From Mesorhizobium sp. YIM 152430 (lineage in GTDB: Bacteria > Pseudomonadota > Alphaproteobacteria > Rhizobiales > Rhizobiaceae), in the NCBI RefSeq assembly GCF_029210365.1, contig NZ_JARGES010000027.1:124001-188000 (forward strand): a stretch of 64,000 nt of DNA. The letters run 5' to 3'. Under the pieces are notes generated by a model. It was given only the letters and a program-made list of their open reading frames with translations. It was not told the DNA's origin and made no database searches. Each line of letters begins with the position of its first letter. The first letter of the stretch is position 1. Position numbers and translations under genes: made by a program. Shown here one piece after another: positions 35,948 to 43,790 of the stretch.

Positions 35948-36388
35948 CTACCAGCTACCCGTATTCGCCATCGAAGCCCAGGGCTCCGCCTTTTCCTTGG
36001 CCGGGCCCTTCTGCAAAAGTTCGATCGAGATGCCGTCCGGCGACTTGATGAAGGCCATATTGCCGTCGCGCGGCGGGCGGTTGATGACGACGCCCTTGTC
36101 CGCGAGTTTCTGGCACGTCTCGTAGATATCGTCGACCTCGAAGGCAAGGTGGCCGAAATTGCGGCCGCCCTGATAGGTTTCGGGATCCCAATTGTAGGTC
36201 AATTCCAGTAGCGGTGCCTTTTTCGACTTGCCGGCCTCAACATCTTCCACTGCGGCAAGAAAGATCAGCGTGAACCGGCCCTGCTCGCTTTCGATGCGGC
36301 GAACCTCCTGCATCCCAAGTTTGTTGCAGTAGAAATCGAGTGATTCATCGACGTCCTTGATGCGGACCATCGTGTGCAAGTAACGCAT
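35948..36388 (-). CDS. gloA: Lactoylglutathione lyase (glyoxalase I)
   Basis: Metalloenzyme of 146 residues that turns the methylglyoxal-glutathione adduct into lactoylglutathione. It has the family start MRYLHTMVRIKDVDESLDFY and the metal ligands His5, Glu in LLELTYN, His in NFGHLAFEVDD, and Glu in GISIELLQ. The substrate-binding segment KSPDGISIELLQK is intact. AAGGA precedes the ATG. Stands alone; the tail from KGPAKEKAEPW is an extra 15 residues. Confidence 0.95.
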   Translation of the reverse strand: MRYLHTMVRIKDVDESLDFYCNKLGMQEVRRIESEQGRFTLIFLAAVEDVEAGKSKKAPLLELTYNWDPETYQGGRNFGHLAFEVDDIYETCQKLADKGVVINRPPRDGNMAFIKSPDGISIELLQKGPAKEKAEPWASMANTGSW

Positions 36389-36613
36389 TTCGCTATCCTT
36401 TTCATGCAGTCGGTCGATTTTTGGCCGGTGCGTTAGATATGTCCCCGACCGCGCCTTGGCAACCGCGCGACAACATGCCGTGCGAAGTGTCTTGCCAGTA
36501 TTTCGCCATCCTTGCGACGAAAAAGCCACAAACGGCCCTTGCACCGACCCGAACGCCCGATGTTATCTTAGACGTCAAGAATCAGGTGTGGTGTATCTTG
36601 GAAAGGGTCGGGC

Positions 36614-37204
36614 ATGGGGGAAAATGCCTCATCGGCGGGGAGCTTGGCGACGAAGGCGAACGCAGCCGACAGCGAAGGCGAAACGCCGGAACTGATCGAG
36701 GCTTCCGGTGCGATCAAGTGGTTCGACGTGGCCAAGGGGTATGGCTTCATCGATGCCGACGATCCCGCGCTCGGCGACATCCTGATCCATGTCACCTGCC
36801 TGCGCCGCGACGGCTATCCCACGGCCCTGGAAGGTGCGCGCGTCACCTGTATGGTCCGCCGCGGCGACCGGGGGCTTCAGGCATTCCGCATCCTTTCCAT
36901 GGATGCGTCCACGGCCGTTCATCCATCCGAACAGCCGGGCGACCGAACCCATGTCGCAGTCGTCGCTGAAAGCGGGCTGGAGCGGGCGCTGGTCAAGTGG
37001 TTCAACCGCACCAAGGGCTTCGGTTTTCTGACGCGCGGCGAGGGCACCGAAGACATTTTCATCCACATGGAAACCCTTCGACGCTACGGGATTACCGAGT
37101 TGCGCCCCGGCCAGGTCGTGCTCGTGCGCTTCGGGCGCGGCGACAAGGGCCTTATGGCTGCCGAAGTTCACCCTGATATCGGAACTTTGCCGGTCGCGCA
37201 TTGA
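36614..37204 (+). CDS. Double cold-shock-domain protein
   Basis: Protein of 196 residues with two cold-shock domains, at about residues 31-95 and 123-190. Each has the RNA-binding motifs: KGYGFI with DILIHVT in the first and KGFGFL with DIFIHME in the second, after GAIKWFDVA and ALVKWFNRT. Double-CSD proteins are common in alphaproteobacteria and bind RNA or single-stranded DNA in stress or stationary phase. The first 30 residues are a disordered, Ala/Glu-rich tail. The gap upstream could hold a structured cold-responsive leader, but I could not identify one. Confidence 0.93.
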   Translation: MGENASSAGSLATKANAADSEGETPELIEASGAIKWFDVAKGYGFIDADDPALGDILIHVTCLRRDGYPTALEGARVTCMVRRGDRGLQAFRILSMDASTAVHPSEQPGDRTHVAVVAESGLERALVKWFNRTKGFGFLTRGEGTEDIFIHMETLRRYGITELRPGQVVLVRFGRGDKGLMAAEVHPDIGTLPVAH

Positions 37205-37250
37205 AGGCTGTCCAGCCGCCATGCGGACCCGAAGCCGCAAAGGATCATCC

Positions 37251-37760
37251 GTGAACGCACGTATCGCAGCCATCGCCCTATCGCTCTTCCTTGCCGGTGC
37301 GCCTCTTGCCTTGACGCCGCCTGTCGCCGTCGCGCAGGAAGCGGTTCAGGGCGCACCGATGGAATTGCCCGTCGATGCCGCTCCGCTCACCTTCGAGGCG
37401 GATGGCGAGACGGTGTCCTTCGAAATCGAGATCGCCGATACGGCCGAGCGCCGCGCGCGCGGCCTGATGTTCCGCACCGACCTGCCGGAAGACAGGGGAA
37501 TGCTTTTCGTATTCGAGGAGACGCGCCCGGTCGGATTCTGGATGAAGAACACGCCGTCGCCGCTCGATCTCGTCTTCATCGGCGAGGACGGACGGGTGAT
37601 CGACATCCTTCCCGGCGAGCCGTTCTCCACGGCGTCGATCGCCCCCGATGGCCCGAGCCGTTTCGTGCTGGAACTCAACCAGGGAACGTCGCAGCGCGTC
37701 GGCCTCGCCCCTGGGACGCGCCTCAATCATCCGGCGATCGACGAGGTCGCAGGCAATTGA
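37251..37760 (+). CDS. DUF192 family secreted protein
   Basis: Protein of 169 residues, exported (ARIAAIALSLFLAGAPLAL). The DUF192 domain spans about residues 50-165: TAERRARGLMFRTDLPEDRG, MLFVFEETRPVGFWMKNTPS, and GEPFSTASIAPDGPSRFVLEL. Function of the family is unknown. GTG 37251 is preferred to ATG 37221 because AAAGGA lies at the right distance. Its stop overlaps a TTG that could start the next gene. Confidence 0.9.
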   Translation: MNARIAAIALSLFLAGAPLALTPPVAVAQEAVQGAPMELPVDAAPLTFEADGETVSFEIEIADTAERRARGLMFRTDLPEDRGMLFVFEETRPVGFWMKNTPSPLDLVFIGEDGRVIDILPGEPFSTASIAPDGPSRFVLELNQGTSQRVGLAPGTRLNHPAIDEVAGN

Positions 37761-37771
37761 ACCTCCCGCGT

Positions 37772-38536
37772 ATGATGCAGCACTTCCAACATGACGGTTT
37801 CGACATCGCCTTCATCGACGAGGGCGAGCGCGACGCCGATCCGATCCTGCTGATCCACGGCTTCGCCTCCACCTACCGCATCAACTGGGTGCAGCCTGGC
37901 TGGGTCCAGACGCTGACGGGCGCGGGTTACCGGGTCGTCGCCTTCGACCATCGCGGTCATGGCGAGACGGCGAAGAGCTACGCCACGACGGACTACACCC
38001 CGTCGGCAATGGCTTCGGATGCCGTGGCGCTGCTCGATCATCTCGGCATTTCCCGCGCCCATGTCTTCGGCTATTCGATGGGCGCGCGCGTCTCGGCCTT
38101 CCTCGCGCTCGAACATCCGGGCCGCGTCGCGACGCTCATCTTCGGTGGTCTCGGCATGGGAATGGTCGAAGGCGTCGGCGACTGGGATCCCATCGTCGAT
38201 GCGCTGCGCGCGCCGTCGCTGGCTGATGTCAGCCACCCGCGAGGGCGTATGTTCCGCGCCTTCGCCGACCAGACCAAAAGCGACCGCGCGGCGCTGGCGG
38301 CCTGCATCGAGACCTCCCGCCAGGAATTGTCGCCGCAGGATGTCGGCCGTATTGCCCATCCGACCCTGATCGCGGTCGGCACCACCGACGACATTGCCGG
38401 CGATGCGCATCGCCTCGCCGGTCTGATGCCGCAGGCCGAAGCTTTCGACATCGTCGGACGCGATCACATGCTGTCCGTCGGCGATCGCACGTTCAAGGCG
38501 CGGGCACTGGAATTCCTGAAGGAGCATCCCCTGTGA
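37772..38536 (+). CDS. Alpha/beta fold hydrolase
   Basis: Cytoplasmic protein of 254 residues with a full alpha/beta-hydrolase triad: oxyanion region LLIHGFAST, Ser in VFGYSMGARVSAFLAL, acid in AVGTTDDIAGD, and His in GRDHMLSVGD. The region FDHRGHGETAKSY is also typical. Substrate unknown. Starts with ATG 37772, 11 bases after the DUF192 stop; a TTG at 37757 overlapping that stop is possible. The next gene overlaps its stop by GTGA and encodes a related hydrolase. Confidence 0.88.
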   Translation: MMQHFQHDGFDIAFIDEGERDADPILLIHGFASTYRINWVQPGWVQTLTGAGYRVVAFDHRGHGETAKSYATTDYTPSAMASDAVALLDHLGISRAHVFGYSMGARVSAFLALEHPGRVATLIFGGLGMGMVEGVGDWDPIVDALRAPSLADVSHPRGRMFRAFADQTKSDRAALAACIETSRQELSPQDVGRIAHPTLIAVGTTDDIAGDAHRLAGLMPQAEAFDIVGRDHMLSVGDRTFKARALEFLKEHPL

Positions 38537-39414
38537 TTGACGAAGCGGCCATCGCCTTTCGCGGCGCGGAGGACAATCGCCTCGCCGGCTCGCTCTGGGA
38601 CGGCGGCGGCAAGCCCGTCATCCTCCTCCACGGCGGCGGGCAGACCCGGCACGCCTGGCAGAAGACGGCGATGCGGCTTGCCGACAGGGGAATGCGCGCG
38701 ATCACCATCGACATTCGCGGCCATGGTGAAAGCGACTGGGTGGCCAGCGGCAATTACAGTTTCGCCCATTATGCCGGCGACGTGCGTGCGCTTTGCAATA
38801 CGGTCGGCCGGCAGTTCGGCGAGACGCCGTCGATCGTCGGCGCATCGCTGGGCGGGCTCGCCTCGCTGCTCGCCGAATGCCGTGACGGTCCCTTGATGGA
38901 CGCGCTGGTGTTGGTCGATATCGTGCCGCAGATGAATCCGGCCGGCGTCGCCCGCGTGATCGGCTTCATGGGGTCGCGCATGGACGAGGGCTTCGGTTCG
39001 CTGGACGAGGCGGCGGACATGATCGCCGCCTATCTGCCCAATCGCAAGCGCCCTCGCACGCTCGACGGGCTCGCCAAGAATTTGCGCCTGGGCGACGATG
39101 GCCGCTTTCGCTGGCATTGGGACCCCGCCTTCATGCGCGGTCCCGCCAGCATCGACGCCGATGCACGGACCTTGCTGGGCGATGTCCTCGGCCGGCTGCC
39201 GCAGCTCGACCTGCCGATCCTCCTCGTGCGCGGAATGCAGTCCGAACTGGTCGATGAGGCCGCCGCGCGCGCCTTCGTCGGCGAGGCGAAGAATGCCCGC
39301 TATGTCGATATCGGCGGCGCCGGCCACATGGTCGCCGGCGATCGCAACGACGTCTTCTCGCAGGCCGTCATCGACTTCTTCGACGCCCAGTCGGCCGCCG
39401 CTTCGACTTCGTAG
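38533..39414 (+). CDS. Alpha/beta fold hydrolase
   Basis: Protein of 293 residues, paralogous in fold to its upstream neighbour. Oxyanion region VILLHGGGQTRHAW, ITIDIRGHGESDW, Ser in IVGASLGGLASLLA, acid candidate in VRGMQSELVDE and His in DIGGAGHMVAGD. Similar proteins are peroxidase-like or epoxide hydrolases. GTG 38533 overlaps the previous stop, so the two hydrolases are made together. Substrate unknown. Confidence 0.88.
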   Translation: MIDEAAIAFRGAEDNRLAGSLWDGGGKPVILLHGGGQTRHAWQKTAMRLADRGMRAITIDIRGHGESDWVASGNYSFAHYAGDVRALCNTVGRQFGETPSIVGASLGGLASLLAECRDGPLMDALVLVDIVPQMNPAGVARVIGFMGSRMDEGFGSLDEAADMIAAYLPNRKRPRTLDGLAKNLRLGDDGRFRWHWDPAFMRGPASIDADARTLLGDVLGRLPQLDLPILLVRGMQSELVDEAAARAFVGEAKNARYVDIGGAGHMVAGDRNDVFSQAVIDFFDAQSAAASTS

Positions 39415-39603
39415 AGCGTTCGTCCGGTTCTCAGGACCAGATGTTCTTGTCGATCGCCGGCGCGGCAAAATTCGCGTTTCCCCTGAAAATACGCCCGACG
39501 CCGTTAGCCGGACCTTAACCGAATCTGCAACTGCCTGAACGGGTTATCCACTCCGTTAATCTTGTTGGGCCAGGGTCGGCAGCACCAAAGCGGGGATATT
39601 CCA

Positions 39604-41349
39604 ATGGTCAGGTTCTGGCGTTCCGAGGCCGGCAATTTCGGCATCATGACAGCGGTGCTTCTTCCGGCCTTGCTGGCCGGCGTCGGCGTTGCGGTGGACA
39701 CCGCGAACATCATCAACGCGAAATCGCGGCTTCAGAACATCGTCGACGGCGCGGTCCTCGCCGCCTCGCGCGAGAATGCCTCCGACGCCGAACGCGAGCG
39801 CCTGTTCGATGACTTCGTTTCGAGCCAGATCGCCGGTTCGACCATCAGTTCCACGGTCACTGACCTGACGACACGCGAGGGGTTGAACTATGTCGAGGTC
39901 ACCGGCCGCGTCGATGCCAAGGTCAGCCTGTTCCTGATGAACCGTTTCGGCAGCGACAGCGTGACGGTCTCGGCCACCTCGTTTCGCTCGACGAAAACGC
40001 TCGAGATCGCCATGGTCCTCGACAATACCGGCTCGATGGGCCAGGCCGGCATCAATGCTCTCAAGAAAGCTTCGAAGGCGCTGCTCGATGCGGTCGAAAG
40101 CGAGGGCGACCCTCGCCAGGACGTGCGGATCGGGCTGGTTCCGTTCGTCACGGCCGTCAACATCAAGGGCGAGGGGTTCGACGAATCCTGGATCGATAAG
40201 CACGGCGCCTCGATCTATAATGGCTGGAACTTCATCACCGATCCGATGCGCACTGCGCGCCAGACGCAAAATTCCATCGAGCGCCGCGCTGATCTGACCG
40301 ACGCCCAGCGTGACGCGGTTGTCGCCAATTGGTCGCACTTCAAGACGGGTTGCTCGATCAATGGAAATTCGCAGGATGCTCAAGACATGCGCGCCATGTG
40401 CGCACGGGTGAAAAAGTATCCGCACCACATGCACCTGTTCGAGCAGGCCGAAATCGAATGGAAGGGCTGCGTCGAAGCACGCCCGATCCCCTACAATTTC
40501 GATTTGACGCCGCCGGACCCGGCAAGGCCCGACACCCTGTTCGTGCCCTATTTCGCTCCGAGCGAGCCGCGAGCCCGCATGACCAGCGGCGGCAATGACG
40601 GCTCGAACTTCAACAATGCCTGGCTCGATCACAAGACGAGCCACGACCAGTCCAAGACCGCCGATCAACATCTGATCCAGCGCTCCCCGATCAAGTACAT
40701 GTACAAGGACACGCGCCTTGAAGTGCGCCCGACGAAAAGCGTGCAGGAAAATCCGAACCTGACGCTCGGGCCGAACCGCGCCTGCCCGACGCCGATCGTG
40801 CCGCTGACCAAGGACATGGCCAAGGTCCGCGCCGGCATCGATGCGATGCAGTTCTGGAACGGTTCGGGCACCAACATTTCCGAGGGTCTTGCCTGGGGCT
40901 GGCGCGTTCTGTCGCCGGAAGCGCCCTATACCCAGGCCGCGCCCTTCGGCAGCGACAGCGTGTCGAAATTCATGGTCCTGATGACGGACGGCACCAACGT
41001 CTCCTTCGGTGCGAGCAACACGATTAACAAGTCCGACTACGGTTCCTATGGTTTCCTGGGCACGAAGGGCGCCAACAACGCGGCCAGCCGCATCGACGGT
41101 AAGACGAGCCAGGGCGAGGCCGAGAAGGTGCTCAACACCTGGACCGGCAACATGTGCGCGCAAATGAAGAGCCAGGGCGTCGAGGTCTTCACCGTCCTCT
41201 ACAATGTCACGAATGCGGCCGTGAAGACCCTGTTCGAGACGTGCGCCAGCAGGAAGGAAAACTTCCACATGGCCAGCAACACCACGGCGCTGGAAAAGGC
41301 GTTCTCCGACATCGGTCGCTCGGTGGCTGCGCTTCACCTGACCCATTGA
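39604..41349 (+). CDS. TadG-like pilus assembly protein with VWA domain
   Basis: Protein of 581 residues. The N-terminus has a pilin-like membrane helix preceded by RSEAGNFGIMTAVLLPALLAG, as in TadE/TadG. A von Willebrand A domain starts near residue 133 with the metal-site motif MVLDNTGSMGQAG, followed much later by FMVLMTDGTN. A long insert between them (about residues 170-430) contains several Cys residues. Usually such proteins belong to tight-adherence pili (tad clusters), but no other pilus gene is in the window. The C-terminus (ETCASRKENFHMASNTTAL) is typical. It is probably held in the membrane with the VWA domain outside. Confidence 0.87.
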   Translation: MVRFWRSEAGNFGIMTAVLLPALLAGVGVAVDTANIINAKSRLQNIVDGAVLAASRENASDAERERLFDDFVSSQIAGSTISSTVTDLTTREGLNYVEVTGRVDAKVSLFLMNRFGSDSVTVSATSFRSTKTLEIAMVLDNTGSMGQAGINALKKASKALLDAVESEGDPRQDVRIGLVPFVTAVNIKGEGFDESWIDKHGASIYNGWNFITDPMRTARQTQNSIERRADLTDAQRDAVVANWSHFKTGCSINGNSQDAQDMRAMCARVKKYPHHMHLFEQAEIEWKGCVEARPIPYNFDLTPPDPARPDTLFVPYFAPSEPRARMTSGGNDGSNFNNAWLDHKTSHDQSKTADQHLIQRSPIKYMYKDTRLEVRPTKSVQENPNLTLGPNRACPTPIVPLTKDMAKVRAGIDAMQFWNGSGTNISEGLAWGWRVLSPEAPYTQAAPFGSDSVSKFMVLMTDGTNVSFGASNTINKSDYGSYGFLGTKGANNAASRIDGKTSQGEAEKVLNTWTGNMCAQMKSQGVEVFTVLYNVTNAAVKTLFETCASRKENFHMASNTTALEKAFSDIGRSVAALHLTH

Positions 41350-41423
41350 GGCGTGGCGCGGAACGATACGATCTTTTGCGCATTTCTTCAGGTTGAACGC
41401 ATCGTTTGATCCGGGGGAGTGCC

Positions 41424-43697
41424 ATGACCGTCCGCGAGTTTCGCCGCGAGCGAATTTCGAAGCCGATTTTCGGATGGGCGAAAGGCGTCATGCCGCCCAT
41501 TTCCGAAACCGAACGCGACGCGATCGATGCCGGCACGGTCTGGTTCGACGGCGAGATTTTCACCGGCACGCCCGATTGGGACAGGCTGGTCGCGATGCCG
41601 CCGGCAAGCCTGTCGTCCGAGGAGCAGGCTTTCATGGAAGGCCCCGTGCGCGAGCTTTGCGCAATGGTCGACGACTGGAAGCTCGTCTGGGAAGACCGCG
41701 ATCTGCCGAAGCCGGTTTGGGATTTCCTGCGCGAAAAGAAATTCTTCGGCATGATCATTCCGAAGAAATATGGCGGGCTCGGCTTTTCGAACACCGCCCA
41801 TTCGGAAGTGGTGCGGACGATCTCGTCGGCAAGCGTGACCGCCGGCGTCACGGTGATGGTGCCGAACTCGCTCGGTCCGGGCGAACTTCTGATGCATTTC
41901 GGCACCGAGGAGCAGCGCGATCACTGGTTGCCGCGCCTTGCCGACGGGCGTGAAATTCCCTGCTTCGGTCTGACATCGGCGGAAGCCGGCTCCGATGCGG
42001 CGGCGATGACCGATACCGGTATCGTCGAATATGGCGAGCATGAGGGCGAGCGCGTCCTCGGCATCCGCCTGAATTTCGAAAAGCGCTATATCACGCTCGG
42101 CCCCGTCGCGACGGTCATGGGGCTCGCCTTCAAGCTGTCCGATCCCGAAAATCATCTGGGCGGCGGGAAAGATCGGGGCATCACCGTTGCGCTGCTGCCG
42201 ACCTCGACGCCGGGCGTCAGCCATGGCGATCGGCACGTCCCGCTCTTCACCTGGTTTCAGAACGGGCCTTTGTCCGGCAAGGATGTGTTCATCCCGCTGG
42301 AATGGGTTCTTGGCGGGCCCGAGCGCGTCGGGCAGGGCTGGAAGATGCTGATGACGGCGCTTGCGGCCGGGCGCGGCATCTCGCTGCCCTCGCAATCGGC
42401 GGCCTCTGCCGCCATGTGCGCGCGGGCGACCGGTGCCTATGCGCGCATCCGCACCCAGTTCAACGTTCCCATCGGCAAGTTCGAAGGCATCCAGGAACCG
42501 ATGGCCGAAATTGCCGCGAATGCCTATCAGATCGACGCCGCGCGGCGGCTGACGGTCGCGGCGCTCGACGAGGATCACAAGCCCTCTGTCATCTCCGCCA
42601 TCATGAAGTTTCACGCGACGGACCGGATGCGCCGGTCTGTCGAACATGCGATGGACATTCACGGCGGCAAGGCCATCATCGAAGGACCGAAGAACTATCT
42701 GGGGCCGCAATACCGGTCCGTCCCGATCGGCATCACGGTCGAGGGCGCCAACATCCTGACCCGCAACCTGATGATTTTCGGACAGGGCGCGATCCGTTCG
42801 CATCCCTATATGCTGAAGGAACTGCTGGCATTGTCCGATGAGGACGAAGCACGCGGACTGGAAGAATTCGACCGTCATTTCTGGGGCCATGCCGGGCATT
42901 CCGCGCTCAATGCGCTGAGGGCATTCTTGCGCGGCTGGACGGGCGGACTGGTTGCGCCGGCTCCGCGCAAGGCGGCACTGTCCGGTCACTGGCGCCAGCT
43001 TTCGCGCTACGCCGCCGCCTTCGCGCTCCTCTCGGACCTGTCGCTGCTCACCCTTGGCGGGGCGCTGAAACGCAAGGAGATGCTGTCGGCCCGGCTCGGC
43101 GATATCCTGGCCGAACTCTATCTCGGCGCCGCCGTTCTCAAGCGCTTCGAGGACGAGGGTCGACAGGAGGCCGACAGGCCGCTCGTCGATTTCATCATGA
43201 CGCGCGGGCGCCAGCGCATGGGGGTTGCCTTCAAGGGCGTCCTTGCCAACCTGCCTGCGCGCTGGGCGGCTTGGATGGTCCGGGTCCTCGCATTCCCGCT
43301 CGGCGTGCCGAACCCCGAGCCGAGCGACGCCGCGCGCACGCGTCTTGCCGAAATGCTGATGGAGCCCGGAGCGCAGCGTGACCGGCTTGCACCCGACCTT
43401 TATCTTGGCGAAGGCCATGAGACCCATGCCTTGAAGGATCTGGAACACGCTTTCGAACTCCTCGCCAGCGTGGCCCCCATCGAGAAGAAGCTGCGCGATG
43501 CAAGGATAGGCGAGGTCGAACGCGCCGTTGAAACGGGCTTGCTCTCCGCCGACGAGCGCCGGCGTCTCGTCGAGGCGCAGGAGGCGGTGGCCAAAGTGGT
43601 CGCGGTCGACGCCTTCCCCATGGCCGATGTTTCACCGCTCTTCCGTCAGCACGATACTCAGGAGAAGAGTGATCTTCCCCGCGAGGCCGCGGAATGA
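41424..43697 (+). CDS. fadE: Acyl-CoA dehydrogenase FadE
   Basis: Long acyl-CoA dehydrogenase of 757 residues, the FadE size class (E. coli 814). The flavin-binding dehydrogenase core spans about residues 70-470: PKKYGGLGFSNTAHSEVVRT, PCFGLTSAEAGSDAAAM, FNVPIGKFEGIQEPMAEI, MDIHGGKAIIEGPKNYLG and ITVEGANILTRNLMIFGQG. The C-terminal 290 residues match the FadE-specific helical extension. It catalyses the first step of fatty-acid beta-oxidation. ATG 41424 has GGGGGAG at 4 bases. No fad partner genes are nearby. Confidence 0.94.
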   Translation: MTVREFRRERISKPIFGWAKGVMPPISETERDAIDAGTVWFDGEIFTGTPDWDRLVAMPPASLSSEEQAFMEGPVRELCAMVDDWKLVWEDRDLPKPVWDFLREKKFFGMIIPKKYGGLGFSNTAHSEVVRTISSASVTAGVTVMVPNSLGPGELLMHFGTEEQRDHWLPRLADGREIPCFGLTSAEAGSDAAAMTDTGIVEYGEHEGERVLGIRLNFEKRYITLGPVATVMGLAFKLSDPENHLGGGKDRGITVALLPTSTPGVSHGDRHVPLFTWFQNGPLSGKDVFIPLEWVLGGPERVGQGWKMLMTALAAGRGISLPSQSAASAAMCARATGAYARIRTQFNVPIGKFEGIQEPMAEIAANAYQIDAARRLTVAALDEDHKPSVISAIMKFHATDRMRRSVEHAMDIHGGKAIIEGPKNYLGPQYRSVPIGITVEGANILTRNLMIFGQGAIRSHPYMLKELLALSDEDEARGLEEFDRHFWGHAGHSALNALRAFLRGWTGGLVAPAPRKAALSGHWRQLSRYAAAFALLSDLSLLTLGGALKRKEMLSARLGDILAELYLGAAVLKRFEDEGRQEADRPLVDFIMTRGRQRMGVAFKGVLANLPARWAAWMVRVLAFPLGVPNPEPSDAARTRLAEMLMEPGAQRDRLAPDLYLGEGHETHALKDLEHAFELLASVAPIEKKLRDARIGEVERAVETGLLSADERRRLVEAQEAVAKVVAVDAFPMADVSPLFRQHDTQEKSDLPREAAE

Positions 43698-43790
43698 TCC
43701 ACGGGCGAACGGAGCGTTGACACCGACGCCAAAACCGACGACCAAGAACTTGGGATCGGGTGCAGCCGCAAGGCCATCGAGGGGATATGC

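Noticed and set aside
39556-43448. Two long minus-strand frames opposite the TadG-like gene and fadE
   Set aside because: Both mirror real coding genes with clear motifs; no independent evidence.
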